Positions 23,921 through 36,694 are shown, numbered from the stretch's first letter. The stretch: 64,000 nucleotides of DNA from Rhytidiadelphus loreus (GCA_947034895.1 OX344763.1:7938501-8002500), one strand, 5' to 3'. Notes: generated by a model not told the origin, from the sequence alone. Made by a program: numbers and translations.

Positions 23921-24245
23921 GATAGTTACACCTTGTTTGTATTTCGATATGACATTATGGAGTGTTGTTAATTTTGAATCTCAAGAGGATTCAATACTAT
24001 TAATTCACAACACTCATAGTATGCTATGAGTTGTTTTTCATTAATATAATAATATGTGGATTACTCAAATGTTTTTGAATTTATTCTCCTAAGTTTTTGA
24101 TATTTTATGCGATACTTTTTTGTCAAGTATGATTTTGGACATGCCTATCTCTCAACATAATTTAATCTCATTAATTTCTGTATTCCTAAAATATCACGCA
24201 TCTCTAAACTAAGTCCCTAAAATTAAAACTTGTAGAATTAGTGAA

Positions 24246-24600
24246 TTAGTCAAAATCTACCAGCCGTCCGCTAGTCCGCCACCCGCCTACAATTTCGACG
24301 CTGCCGTCTGCCTGTTGGAGTTCGCCGTCCGCGATTCCGCCGCTGCCGTCTGCCTGTCGCAGCTCGCCGTCCGCGATTCCGTCGCTGTCGTCCGCCGTTC
24401 GCAATTCTGTCGCTGCCGTCCGCCTGTCGCAGCTCGCCGTTCGCGATTCCGTCGTTGCTGTCCGCCTGTCGGAGGTCGCCGTCCGCGATTCCGATGCTGC
24501 CGTCCGCTTGTCGCAGGTCGTCGTCCGCGCTTCCGAAGCTGCTGTCCGCCTGTCGCAGGTCGTCGTCCGCGATTCCGTCGCTGCCGTCCGCATTTTTGTT
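24246..24600 (+). promoter_or_regulatory. CCGTCCGC array upstream of the element G transposase
   Basis: Same unit and position as the 8250-8580 array of element A (GTCGCTGCCGTCCGCCTGTC), about 320 bp before the transposase ATG. Individual units have drifted, several showing CCGTCTGC in place of CCGTCCGC. Confidence 0.65.
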
Positions 24601-24919
24601 CTCGGAACCGTTGGGGCTTTAGAAATGTTTTAGTTTTTGCTGCTCAACGGTCATGAGGAATGGGCTTGATCTGAAATCTATAAGTTCTTAGAATTTCAGA
24701 CTAACAAGCACTCCTGAGAAACTGAATGCTAAGATTTCCAAGGGCTAGGAGCTGCATTTTATTTTGTGTCCCTTGCTTGGTAATGCATAGTTCAGTGGAC
24801 AGGGGGGGCTTTGGTTTCCAAGGCTTCATTCACACATTGTTTCTAATATTTTTTACAAATCTTATCCAACGGTTACATTTTTAATTTGAATCCAATTTAC
24901 GGAATCGGAGGTGATCACT

Positions 24920-27092
24920 ATGAGCAAGGATTGGTCTTCTTGGTATGGCTTCCCGGAGGTTGGTAAAGTGCAATGCTGGTTTTGCAACTTGTTGTTTGCC
25001 AAGAAAGTAAGCCGGTTGTTTAGCCACTTAGGATACCAAGGCACATCGGGGGCTCGTGACAAAGGAATTAGCCTTTGCGCAAAAATGACATCTCAAGTTC
25101 GAGCTTTATTTTTGGGTTGCCAAGGGGCGATCCCACGAAGATCGTCTCTAAACAATGTGGATGGCAGTGGCACACCTATGGCTATGCGGGAATGCGATAA
25201 TTCAAATGGAAGAAACATGGCACGGTCTACACATTCCGACTCATGCACTGCACCGGAGGATTTGGATTCATTGTCTTCTGAAGTGAACCTCAGTACACAA
25301 AGATCAAGTGAACGTGGTACTCCACGGGGATCAAGCAGTAGGCCTGTGATTAGTCAAAAGCAAAGTAGTCTGGTGAATGGATTTGAAGAAGCAAATAAAC
25401 GCAAGTTGAATGCGGTGTGGGCCAATTTCTTTTATGCTGCAAACATACCATTTGTTGTTGCGTGGAACCCAGCATTCAAAGAAGCGGTGAAGCGAACCGC
25501 CGAGTTTCAACGGCCTTATATCCCACCGTCTTATCACGACTTACGCCATAAATTGCTTGACCAAGCAAAGGCAAACATTGAGGTCAATCTCCGAAAGCGG
25601 ACCAAACATAGCATTAGGAAGTTTGGAGCAACATTGTCTATTGATGGGTGGACGTCGGTACGAATCGGCCGTTGATAAATGCCATGCTCGTGTCTTCTGC
25701 GGGTGAGCAATTATTGGGAGCGGTGGATACAACAAGGCACGAAAAAAATGCAACATACTTGGCTGGCATACTTGAGAGCTTCATAGAACAAGTAGGCCCC
25801 AACAATGTGGTGCAAGTGAGTACAGATAATGCGTCAGTGAACCCTGCAGCATGGAATTTGATATCTAGTAAATATCCCCACATTTTTTTCAAGGTTGTGT
25901 GGTGCACGCCCTCAATTTGTTGCTGAAAGATTGGAGGAATGAACAATGGATTGAAGAGGTCGTGGAAAATGCCCGTATCGTGGTGAAATTCTTCAAGAAG
26001 CGGCACATGCCACTTGCAATATTTTGAAAGTTCTCACCGGAATATAATTTGTTGATGGCAGTGGAAACAAGGTTTGCCTCTAATTACAACATGATTGGGC
26101 ACATGTTGAAGGTCAATGGGAAGTTGCAACAAACAGTGACGGACCCGCAATGGGATGAATACGCAAGGAAGTTTGGGTGGAACTCCAAATCCCGCAATGA
26201 ATGTCGAATGGTGAAGAAGATAATTTTGAGCGAGCATTTTTGGCGCCGTTGTCAAAATTTCAAGGACTTGTCGGCTCCCGTTGTAAATCGTCTACGTGAC
26301 TTGGATGCAAAGAGGCCATGCATGGGCAAGGTGCTGCACATAATGAGGAAATTAGAGAAACATGTCCTCTCTTTAGATAAACCGCCTTTTCGTTTATCCT
26401 CAGACCTTGCCATTCCACTAGTGCAACCGTATTATGCCCGACGGGAATTGGTGGAGACCGATCTACATTATGCAGGAGCTTTGTTGAACCCCTACCTTCT
26501 TGAAGATCAAGAGCTAGCCGACGACCAAGATGCAATGGATGCATGCAAGCGTGTTCTAATGAAAATTTGCAAACAAGGGGAGTACGCCTCGGTCGTGAAA
26601 GAATTTGTAGCCTTCCGCCACAGGGAACCTCCATTTCACAACATGTTGAACCCGGACGAGCAACAATTGTCGACGCACGCTTGGTGGGATTTTGAAGGTG
26701 CGTGTGGGAAGCTCATTGCTCCAATTGCTAAGAGGATTTTGGCCCAACCGGTATCTTCGTCTTCATGTGAACGAAATTGGAGTAGCTATTCATTTGTTCA
26801 CAACAAATTTCGAAACAAGTTGAAGCCACAGAGAGCCCAAGATTTGGTGTATGTGTACACCAATTCCAAAGTCCTTTCTACATCAAAGGAAAACGATGAG
26901 AAGAAGTGGTACACCGAGAATGTGGAGTCGGAAGATTCTATGTCGGAGGACGAGCGTGATGAAGATGGTGAAGATGGTGATCCTCTATTCGATGACGAAG
27001 ATGCTATGAACAATGACATCATCCATTTGGATGATGAGCCGCTCCGGAGCCCAAATCGGAACAATGAAGACGGGGACGTTGAAATTCATTAA
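24920..27092 (+). pseudogene. BED-hAT transposase of element G (two frameshifts, one stop)
   Basis: Near-identical to the element A transposase. Start at MSKDWSSWYG (24920). It has the BED finger, DGWTS and TDNA motifs, and the SSSCERNWS dimerisation block. Compared with A: one base is lost at about 25657 (after DGWTSV), one T is lost in the run at about 25885 (HIFF), and CGG has become TGA at 26026-26028. The acidic tail ends in the terminal repeat itself: the stop codon TAA is part of CATTAACCCTG. No C-terminal extension remains because of the deletion next to the terminus. Confidence 0.85.
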
Positions 27093-27109
27093 CCCTGCCA
27101 AGAAAGTGC

Positions 27110-27245
27110 GGACGCACCGACATGCGGACGAACAGCTCGGACGGCGCGTCGGAAGCTCGGACGGGGTGTCGGTTTCGGCTTTCGGGACCGTCGGAAGGTC
27201 GGACGGGGCGTTGGAAGGGCGGAGGGGCCGTCCGGCGAGGAGAAT
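27110..27245. repeat. GGACGG-type array outside element G
   Basis: GCGGACG, TCGGACGG and GTCGGAAG motifs just beyond G's right end. It looks like a promoter or subterminal array of yet another element into which G inserted. No gene follows directly. Confidence 0.5.
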
Positions 27246-27359
27246 TTTGGGAAACAAGGGAAGTTTTGCCCCTTTCGAAATTGCAGGCTTTGCCCTGCAG
27301 TAGGGGCAATGAAGGGGGCAATTTAGCGTACCCTTTTTTGGCCCCCCTTATGAGCACGT

Positions 27360-29460
27360 AAAAAAATTTGGAACTGAACCGTAGGATCTAAAACGTTACT
27401 TGTAACACACTAAACCCTTGTATAACATGTAGAAGGAAAATAACAAGAAGAAAGAAGTATGGAATTTTTGAATTCCCAAATTCATGAGGGTTTTGCTATG
27501 CCCTTGAAAAATTAGGATCCCATTGCTTCAAAATGTGTAATTTTTTTAATAAATCATGTACATCCTCTAATTCGCTTTCTTGAAATAATTGTAGAAATTC
27601 ATGAACTACGGTTATCTCGGGGGGGTCATTTAGAGTGTCCATTAGAATTTAGAAACCAAGTGCGAACAAAACTTTGGACCCCCTATATATTTTTTGAATT
27701 TTAAATAAAACAAAATTAAAAAAATATGAATAGATTTTCCTACTTTAAAAGTTTATGTTTTGAATTATTGATATTTTTATTTGTTAATAATAATTAGTTA
27801 CAAATTTTTGAAGTAAAAAGATACACTGTAGAACTGAAAAATAACTTTCACACCCCTCTATTATATAAGAAAAAATTGTCTAAAATATGAACAAAAAATT
27901 CCTAAAAATAACTCATTATTGAAAGCTCATTTTGAATTGAATATTGACTCAATGGTCATCTAAATGTGTCCTCTATAATTATTTCGGTTGAAAAACATGC
28001 CATTTTAGTTCATTTTCAAGTTTCAACCTCTTCTAGAAATCATTTCATATTTTATTTGAGTTGGAAATTTTGGCAATAGAAAGCTATAGTCATTATTAAA
28101 CAATGTTCAAAATTTTAGATTGAAATTATAGTTTATTAGAAACCACTTGTTCACACGTGATTTGTTATAGTAGAACTAAGTGCACCCCCCAAGACGGTTA
28201 TGGCCTTATGGGGCACTTACAACTGCATTTTCTGAGTAAAGAAAGAGAGATTCCATAATTGTTGACCATGTAAAAGTAGAAAAACTACCTAGAATAATTT
28301 ATTTGAAGAAATATTTATTTTTTGCTCAAATGTGCCCACTCTTTTTCAGTTCCACCTAAACCTGTAGAACTTCTTTTCTAGTTAATAGTTATCAATCTCA
28401 CTAGCAATTGCATGCAGAAATGAACTCTAAAGATTTATAGATTTATTTTGGCAACACTCAAGAACATGCTCTAATAGGCTAGAACTTTGAATAAAGAGAT
28501 TATCCATAATTCTATAATATAATATATTTTTGTGCAATACTACAAGGTATGAAAGCTTAACATTTTGTCATACATATAATTAATGAAACCTAAATTAATA
28601 GATTAATGAATTCAAGTTTAGAAAAATTGGTGAAGGCCTTAAAGTTGGCCCTTCTCTCCCCCTTCTCAATGAAATGAAAAAATATATCAATATAGGGTAT
28701 ATGGTTCAAATTTTCCATATTACAATGTCATGAATTCATGAATGAGTAGTACATTTTACAAGTAAATAAAAAACTTTCAAATGATCATATGTGACGTTCT
28801 CCTTCTATTAATTCTCGTACATGAGTGATCATCATATTCAATTGTCAATTTTGTGGGACAACCTTTCACTTTTGCAATTTCCACGGTGCTATGTAATAAT
28901 TCATACCCGGAAACATAGAAATGAATAACTAATTAGTCGACAAGGTTCACATGTATAGTACATTTTAATTATCACATGTAGACTACAAGTTCAATGGATC
29001 AATTACACAATGGTTTCTACATTCAAATTACATTTCAACCAACATTTCCACATTGACTTTTTAAATCATATCTTAAAATCATAAAAGAAGTCATGTATTT
29101 TGTGGATCCAAAAAAATAAATGTCTTCAAATTGCAATGTAATAATGTATCCATGTAACCATGTATAGAGGGCGAGCCAAAATTGCTACTAGTGGATATTG
29201 GGATGGTGGGAATACTCGGTGAAATCGTAAAAGTGATGCCGCATGCTGCACCAATTTTTTGTTGAGCACATGAATATTTTATATGGAAATTTAATAATTT
29301 GTAGGGTTTAGGGTTTAGGGTTTAGGGTCTAGGGTTTAGCATTAAAAATAGTCTCACAATGTAGGGAAGAAAATGAACAATAAGCTTTCACACATTGGAT
29401 GCTTTCTACATTTCATTGATTATTTTTTACAGTGATTTAACTATTTCAAGGATCCGTTGT
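27360..29460. other. AT-rich gene-free stretch
   Basis: 2.1 kb of AT-rich sequence with no coding frame. The only notable item is four TTTAGGG-type repeats at 29303-29340. Confidence 0.5.
29303..29340 (+). repeat. Interstitial TTTAGGG repeat
   Basis: Reads GGGTTTAGGGTTTAGGGTTT followed by a slightly degenerate unit. This matches the Arabidopsis-type plant telomere repeat. It is far too short to be a chromosome end. Confidence 0.7.
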
Positions 29461-29544
29461 TTGAACAGTGCGTACACAACTGGAGGATGATAGTTCAGCA
29501 GGTCCGTGCAGAGGAGACGATGGCGTGATTGGAGACCTGAAGAC

Positions 29545-29805
29545 CTAAAATCCATCCGACGGCCTGATTCGACGGCCACGGCCTGTTCGGTCCGCTTGAT
29601 CGGGCGCAGGCGACTCCGAAACTTGGTCTTCCGACGGCCTGATCCGACGGCAGCATTCGATCCGACGGCCTCTTCCGACGGCCTGTTCGGTCCGCCTGAT
29701 CGGACGACCAGGTCCGATCCGACGGCCCAAAGTCAGACGGATCACGGTCCGGAACCGAACCGATATTAGGGTTGGTTTCGGACGGCTATATGATCGGACG
29801 GGCCC
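29545..29805 (+). promoter_or_regulatory. TCCGACGG array with embedded TATA box, RING gene promoter in element C
   Basis: Repeats of GATCCGACGGCCTG and CTGTTCGGTCCGCCTGATCG. The TATA-like TATATG (29787-29792) sits in GGACGGCTATATGATCGGAC, flanked on both sides by the array motif, exactly as in the element A RING promoter. The ATG is about 220 bp downstream. Confidence 0.7.
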
Positions 29806-30012
29806 TTCATTTCTTTTCACTTCTTCTCTCCAAGCTTGCCAAGTCAGATGTGCTGCTGTTGCCTCTAGCGCTAGTTGCTCTTACTTGGTGGAGAGAAGGG
29901 GTCCAACATATTTTATTACGGTGTGACTTTGGCAGATTTAAATTACCTACACATATATTTCAATTGACCGAATTTTTTACTTTGAATTGCTCTTCAATTC
30001 AAAGTACCAAGC

Positions 30013-33000
30013 ATGGCCGCGGAAGGTGATGGAGGGGCTATTGGGACGACTTCAACACAACCTCCACCAAAGAAAATTAAAACAAGGGGGGCCGGACATG
30101 CGTTGCAATATGACATTTTAGATGATCCGAACATCAAAGCGGAGCCTGATTGGAAGAAAGTGGAGGCCGAATATTGGAGCTCTAAAATGTGCAAACAATT
30201 TGTCAAAATGTACCACATTGACAAGTTGTGGCCTCGGGATTGCCACGCAAACCACACAAGATATTTCAATTGTAAGCCGTGGACTTGCAAGGATAGTCAT
30301 TTTGTACATCGATTAGACGAGGTGTGGAAGGCCCTCTTCAGCAACAAGGCAAGGAGTAAAGGATACATAAATTACAGCACGGCATCTATGGTGTATGCAG
30401 AACTCATATTGGGTCGGAAGGTGGATTGGAGCACGTTTCCAACGACATCGCAATTGCCGCTTCAACTTCCGAAAAATCAAAAGGATATTCCCGATTTATA
30501 CAACCACGGGGCACAAACGGCTGAATCTAAAATAGTATTAAAAAATACTAGAACACCTACAATGAAGGTTTCACAGGGTGTAGGCAACGCAGTACAGTTG
30601 GACCCCACACAACTAGGAGCGGAAGCCACCAATGCTTCTTTGGGAGGTGTATTTCGGAAGGTCAATTTCAAGGATCCGGAGACTTGTTTACCCACCTCGG
30701 TTCATGTACCAATCACAGGTGAGCAAAGCATTGCTCCAAACAAGCACGACCTCGTGAAAGAAGTTGTCCCCTCTTCCTCGTCACGAGAAGACATGGATGA
30801 AGACAAAGTTGCAAGAGCAAATGCTACAATTGAACGGCTTATAGACAGCGATGCTCTCGATAGTTTGAAGTACGTTCCTCCAAACGTAGACTCGCCAACG
30901 CCGCCTAGTCCAATATTGAGCCCGATCCGTGAAGTTCAACCGTCAGGTCTGTTCGTAGAGTGACTTCAAAACGTGGCAACGACCTCCAATATTGATGGCG
31001 AGGAGATTGTGCGCAAGTATCCGCTCTTGTGCACTTTAACTCCAAGAAGATTGCAATATGTGGGTCAAATTCCAAATCCGGAGCATCTTGAAATCATACT
31101 TAGGTGCGGAGTTGAGTACCCATCTCAAATGGATGGATCGAGAGAAGGTGAACCCGTGAACAAGGCCGAGTGCTCTACGGCAACCGAAAACAAACTTGGG
31201 CTTCACGATTTTGTGACATCCGCTCAAGCAATAACATGTTCTGCTGAAGCTGTAGCGGAAATGGCCCCGTTGGCTATGGAATTGGCCAGAAATTTATCCA
31301 CATTATCGCATCCACTATTGAAGGGTGGATTGGCTTTTCACAAGTTTGCTAGTGGAGCGCTAACACTTCTTGATGAGAAGTACAACTACTTGAAGACAAT
31401 CGTGGAGTTGGAGCAGAAGAATGACGAGTGGAGTAAAAAGTATGGAAGGGTCGTTGAAAATTGTGAGTCATTGGGAAGGCAATTGGTGGCGTTGGAGGAA
31501 GTATAGCGAAAAATATTTGAAGGAACGAAATGAAGAAAAGGGCCTCTCTACAGTGGAGATCCAACTACCGAGGTCGCAAGAAACTCAAGAAAGCGATCAA
31601 CTCTCTCTTCCATTTGAGAAGGCCAAAGCAATGGAGGAGCTTGAGACCAGAAAGGTGGATGAGGTTCCAACTTGGAGCGAGTTGAATCGAAGATTGAATG
31701 AGGTAAACCAAGAAAATGCCCTTCTTCAATCGAGGTTGGACCGGATGAAACGAGTGGAGAACATGGATGAATGTCTACCGGCGAGCGGATCGGAGTCTCG
31801 GTGGTTGACATGGATACAACAACTTCAAGACAAACCGTCTTTAGCATCTCGGGCAATGATCGGGGTTCGCACCCTTGCAATGAAGTCAGATGAAGATTGC
31901 AATGTCGTTGAGGCTGCTTTGAAAAAATTCAAGAGTGCGGTCGAGCAATATTCTTGGGGGTCTATGCCAATGACATGTTGGGGAGACATGGATGCCATGT
32001 ACGAGCGGTTGAACCACGCCAAGAAGGAATCGCTAGCCTACAATCGCGACATCAATTGGACTTTTGAAGTAGAGGAAGGATGGACTCCTTACACAACGCT
32101 TTCAACACACATCAAGAAGAACGAGAAGATAGTTGTGCATGGTTCTAATCCAGGCAATGAAATGTTGAAGGGTCATTGTAGCATTTGCCAAGGTCCTTTT
32201 GGGCCTGAAGGAGCCTTCACCATGGGCCATTGTCGCCACATTTTTCATATCAAATGCGTTGTGCAAGCATCTCTTTTTCGATCCACTTGTACCGAGTGCC
32301 GTTCTCCTTTGAGTCCTAGGTTCTACGAGATGTTTGGCATCTTGGAAGATATGCCCCCTGACCACGAATACAATAGATGGACTCTTCCACTTGACCAAGG
32401 GCCATACAAATTTCAGAATTATTCGCATTGGGGGAAACCCCTCATATGGGATCCAAAGGAACAGAAGCATGAATTGTATGATGCATCCATGCAACCGGTG
32501 GATTCCTTCATGTGGATGACCCAAAATATGGAAGTGGAGTTGCGGGCTCGTGCCATTGATGATGGCGAGGCTCGTGAATTGTTTTGTCGCAGTATGGGAG
32601 GGCATTGGAGCATGCAACACCATAAATTTTTCCGGTTTCCCGAAAAAGAAGTATAGAAAGGGCCAGATGGCAATTGAATAGAGAACACGATATTCGTTAT
32701 TTTGGGAGTTTTCTTATCTCCCAATTTACGTCGGTTTGCGCTGATCTGAATCACAGATTGGGAAACTGGAATTTTCGAATGGCCATAACTTACTCAAATT
32801 TTGTCCAAACTGGGCATATGAGTTTTTTTTGACATCTACAGATTCCGTAGATGTCAAAAAACACCTCATATGCCCAGTTTGGACAAAATTTGAGTAAGTT
32901 ATGGCCATTTGAAAATTCCAGTTTTCCAATCTGTGGTGCAGATCAGCTCGAACCGAGCTGAACTGCATACTCCCAAAATCATGGAATTCTCCCAAAATAA

Positions 33001-33599
33001 CGAATATCGTGTTAGAGGTGGAGCATCCTCTTGGCTTCAGTGAACAGTACGAGGCATACAATCACATTCCCATAGGCAGGGCACTGTTCTTATCTAAGCT
33101 GGAAGAAGCTGCATAAATTCGTGTTCAGGTGGAAACGGATGGAGAATCAAACAAAGGGGATTCATTCGTGGAGGTGGCAAGGGCATTTGATAGGAAGGTG
33201 GCCGACATCATAGGTCAATGGAGGGCGTTCCTATTGGAAGGAGTCACCGAAGGGTTTAGGGTAAACAACCCTAGTGATGACCATATGGTGAATGTGTTGG
33301 TAAATCGAGTGGACGCTGCTCTGAGAGCCTTAAAGGTGATGGATGTGGATTTGACTCCGAAGCGCAAACAGAAGCAAAAGATTGAAGATGACGATGACTA
33401 TTCTCCGGAAACAATACGACAATTTGTCGTTGTTGATAGGGCAACCAAATCAAATCAGTTCTTAAGCTCAACAAGCCCTGGGGGAATTTCTCGTCGCGAA
33501 AGTCCAAGGATTGCCGCTCAAGTGGCGCAACGCAATCTAGAGGGGTCCTCTGGTCAGTCTGGTGGTTTGGGAGATGGCAACAATGATAGAATTAAATAG
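30013..33599 (+). pseudogene. Coiled-coil RING-H2 protein, element C (several stops, a frameshift and a MITE)
   Basis: Start MAAEGDGGAIG with a good context. Shared N-terminal domain at residues about 52-142 (EYWSSKMCKQFVKMYHIDKL to VDWSTFP); coiled coil; RING-H2 (CSIC, CRHIFH, CTEC) encoded near 32170-32310; SMGGHWSMQHHKFF block; basic C-terminus. Damage: TGA 30961-30963; a +1 shift near 31500 with TAG 31504-31506; TAG 32654-32656; TGA 32675-32677 where element A has TGG; a 329-bp insertion 32684-33012; TAA 33114-33116 where A has CAA. None of these is shared with the element A copy, so the two decayed independently from an intact ancestor. Confidence 0.85.
32684..33012. mobile_element. 329-bp fold-back element (MITE-like)
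   Basis: An almost complete palindrome: left ACACGATATTCGTTATTTTG, right end its reverse complement, with a central hairpin around GACATCTACAGATTCCGTAG (about 32841-32860). The 5 bp TAGAG is present at 32679-32683 and 33013-33017. The empty site is preserved in the element A homologue (GGCAATTGGATAGAGGTGG, minus strand near 9455). It encodes nothing. Confidence 0.85.
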
Positions 33600-33736
33600 A
33601 AATGGACCAATAGGTCTATTGCAATAGAAGAAATAGAATTCTATACTTGATAGACTTTTGTTTTAATGTCACGAGGTGAAAATAGTAGTAAATAATTGTA
33701 ATCACGGCATGTCTTGTTTTGCCTTTAATATCTACG

Positions 33737-33773
<37 letters not shown>

Positions 33774-34185
33774 TTATTTATATTTCAATGTTCATGATAT
33801 GTATGGATCTTTCAATGCATGCTAGTTTGTTGAATCAATTGGTCAAATGTCGCTTTTTCTTCTTTCGCTATGATATAATGATTTGTTCATAGAATATGTA
33901 GTATTTTTTCCATTGTAACATTATTTCATTGCAAAAATATGAACTCCAAATAATTTTTGGCACAAAAGGCTCTAATCAATTCCTACAAACTTATTAGTAT
34001 TGCTTTGCACAACTAGTGTTGTGCACCACTCGCATGCTTGAAGGTATTAATCAGAGCCGAGATTTGAACCCGCGACCTCCCCGATTGGAAGAAGGCAAGT
34101 CCAAATGTTTGGATAAGCCTTGGACACTTGTGTTGAAAGTGTGAAACAGTTCTATTTGAAACTGAACTACGAGAAGTCCCGAATC
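33600..34185. other. Spacer with TA microsatellite and a tRNA-like fragment, element C
   Basis: Contains a (TA)n run at about 33741-33768. Near 34060-34071 the minus strand reads GGTTCAAATCTC, close to a Pol III B box, in tRNA-like surroundings; it may be a SINE relic. No gene. Confidence 0.45.
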
Positions 34186-34189
34186 CGAA

Positions 34190-34365
34190 TAAAAAGATCG
34201 GACGGGCTCATCCGACAGCCAATTTGGATGGGCTGGCTAGATCCGATAGCCTGGTCAGATCGGACGGCCTATTCCGACGGGTTGGCATGTTTCGACGAGC
34301 TGGCCCGATCCGATGGAATGTTCGGACAGGATGGTCAAATCGGACGGGCCATTCTGTGGAGAATG
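34190..34365 (+). promoter_or_regulatory. TCCGACGG-type array upstream of the element C transposase
   Basis: Degenerate repeats GATCGGACGGGC, GATCCGATAGCC and ATCGGACGGCCTATTCCGAC, about 320 bp before the transposase ATG, the same placement as in elements A and G. Confidence 0.6.
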
Positions 34366-34683
34366 AGTCCGTTGGTACTATTTTTAAAATTCATCTTTCT
34401 AAATAACGGTCAACGCCACCTGTATTCAGCTACAAAGTAGAAGTAGAAGAAACAAGGTGTATGAAAGCACTCCAAATCCACTAAACACTACGATTTCCAA
34501 GTGCTAGGAGCTGCAATTTATTTTGTGTCCCTTGCTTGCTAATGCATCGTTTGGTGGAAGGGGGGCCTTGAATTTCAAGGCTTTGTGCACGATCCTAAAC
34601 CCAATTTTAAACATTGGTTCACTTGTGTTTACATTTTCAAAAACTTGCGAATTTGAAGAAGTTCAAGTTTGGAATTTGTGACC

Positions 34684-36528
34684 ATGAGCAAGGATTTTGC
34701 CTCTTGGTATGTCGTCCTTTCGGCGGGTAAAATACAATGCAAGGCTTGCAACAACGTGTTTACAAAGAAAACGAGCCGTATGTTGAGTCACTTAGGATAT
34801 GAATCGATTGCCAGTTCTCGTGATAGGGGAGTGAATTTGTGTCCCAAATTGTCATCGGAAACTCGAAGTCTATTTCTTTGATGCAATGGGGCATTTCCAC
34901 AAAGACCTGTTCGCGGAAATGTGGATGTCAACAACTTGCCTATGGTTGAAAGCGATATGTCAAATGGGAAGGGCATGCCACGTTCTATGCAAGAAGATTC
35001 TTGTACAACACCGGAAGAAGTCGTTGGAGGGGGTTCTGAAGTAACTCCAAGTATGCAAACATGTAGCGGACGTGACATTCGTAGGGCCTCAAGTAGTAGG
35101 CCTCCAACACAAAGTAGGCTTTTGGATGGCTTTCAAGAAACAAAAAAACAGAATTTGAATGCAGTGTAGGCCAATTTCTTCTATGCGGCAAATATACCCT
35201 TTTCAGTGGCCCGAAACATAGCTTTCAGAGAAGCGGTGAAAAAACCCTCCGAGTATGGTACGGCCTACACTCCACCATCATATCATGATCTACGGCATAA
35301 ATTGCTTAATCAAGCCAAGGCAGATGTCGTGGGGAAGGTGCATAGAAGGACCGAAGACAGCGTCAGGAAGTTTGGAGCAACATTGTCCATTGATGGATGG
35401 AGCTCAGTTACAAACCGTCCATTGATCAATGCCATGCTTGTATCTTCAGTGGGTGAGCAATTCCTTGGATCGGTGGATACTAGTGGGGTGGAAAAGACAG
35501 CACAATATTTGGCCACAATTTAAAAAAAATTCATAGAGCAGGTGGGTCCTACGAATGTGGTACAAGTGAGCGTAGACAATGCTCCAGTGAATCCGGCAGC
35601 ATGGAATTTGGTAATGAACAAATATCCACACATATTTTTTCAAGGATGCGTGGTGCATGCTTTGAATTTGTTGCTCAAAGATTGGAGAAAGGAGAAATGG
35701 ATTGAAGAGTCGGTAAAGAGAGCCCAAACCGTAGTGAATTTCTTCAAGAAAAGACACATGCCACTTGCTATATTTCGGAAGTATGAGACAAAGTACAGTT
35801 TGTTGAAGCCGGTGGAAACAAGGTTTGCCTTTGTGTTTATCATGATTGATCGTTTGTTGGAAGTCAAAAGAGCATTGCAACAAAGTGTGGTGGATCCACA
35901 GTGGGTGGCATATGTGAATACACTCAACGACAATGGCAAAGCCAAATCTCGCACTAAGTCTCGTGATGTGAAGAGGTTCATTCTAAAGGAGCATTATTGG
36001 GACCGGTGGACAAATTTGCGGGAATTGGTGGCCCCCGTTGTATATGGTCTACGTGATTTGGATGCAAAGACGCCATGCATGGGTAAGGTGTTGCATATTA
36101 TGAGGAATTTAGATAAACATGTCTTTAGCCTAGAAGGGCATCCTTTTTGTTTGGCAACAAACCTCACCGAACCATTGGAGCGATCCTTTTTCAAATGCTG
36201 TGAAATGGGGGAGACAGATTTACATTATGTAGGAGCTCTTTTGAATCCATACCTTCTGCATGATAAGGATGTAGCCGACGACCAAGATGCAATGGACGCA
36301 TGCAAGCATGTTCTAATGAAAATTTGCAAACAAGGAGAGTACGCCTCGGTGGTAAAAGAATTTGTAGCCTTTCGCCATAGGGAACCTCCGTTTCACAACA
36401 TGTTGAACCCGGACGAGCAACAATTGTCGGCGCATGCTTGGTGGGATTTTGAAGGTGCATGTAGGAAGCTCATTGCTCCAATAGCCAAGCAAATTTTAAC
36501 ACAACCGGTATCCTCGTCTTCATGTGAA
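34684..36528 (+). pseudogene. BED-hAT transposase of element C, first part (interrupted by element D)
   Basis: Start MSKDFASWYVV. BED finger (CKACNNVF, SHLGYES), then the core with SIDGWSS, VSVDNA and GCVVHALNLLL. It ends inside the dimerisation motif SSSSCE, where element D begins; the motif resumes at 61098 with RNWSSYSF in the correct frame. In-frame stops: TGA 34879-34881 (element A has Gly), TAG 35167-35169 (A has Trp), TAA 35521-35523. No frameshift. The 3' part from about 36270 on is much closer to the A and G copies than the 5' part, which suggests recombination or gene conversion. Confidence 0.85.
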
Positions 36529-36539
36529 CAGGGTTGTCT

Positions 36540-36640
36540 ACCCGGACAACTCGACAACTCGACAAACTCGACGTCGAAGACGTCTAGTAGAGGGGCCCGT
36601 CCGTCTAATAGAGTCAACTTTATCCTTTGACTTTTCTGGA
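36540..36640 (+). repeat. ACTCGACA motifs and GTCTAGTAGAG block at D's left end
   Basis: GACAACTCGACAACTCGACA lies directly inside the terminus, followed by GACGTCTAGTAGAGG and TTTGACTTTTCTGG. The right end (about 61012-61055) has ACTCGACAACTCGACAATTC and GACGTCTATTAG in the same strand orientation. Element E's left end has the matching GACGTCTAGTAGAG and TTTGACTTTACAGG, showing that D and E are sister families. Confidence 0.65.
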
Positions 36641-36694
36641 ATTTACCCCCCATTTACCTAGGCTTACCTGGCTGCCATGTGGCAGCCGCGTGGC

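Larger units (their letters stand above)
23653..27097. mobile_element. Right part of element G, a close relative of element A
   Basis: Inverted relative to A and nearly identical to it over the RING 3' end, the spacer and the transposase. The right end, reverse-complemented, reads CAGGGTTAATGAATTTCAAC, matching A's left end apart from two positions. The 8 bp outside are CCAAGAAA; no partner is in the window. Compared with A, G lacks the solo LTR and has lost about 1.6 kb between the transposase and its terminus. Confidence 0.7.

Noticed and set aside
29303..29340. TTTAGGG run as a chromosome end
   Set aside because: Only about four units, embedded in unique AT-rich DNA.
30013..33599. Interpreting the broken RING gene of element C as exons and introns
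   Set aside because: Paralogues show continuous coding sequence across each break, and the gaps are stops, a single-base shift or a MITE, not GT-AG introns.
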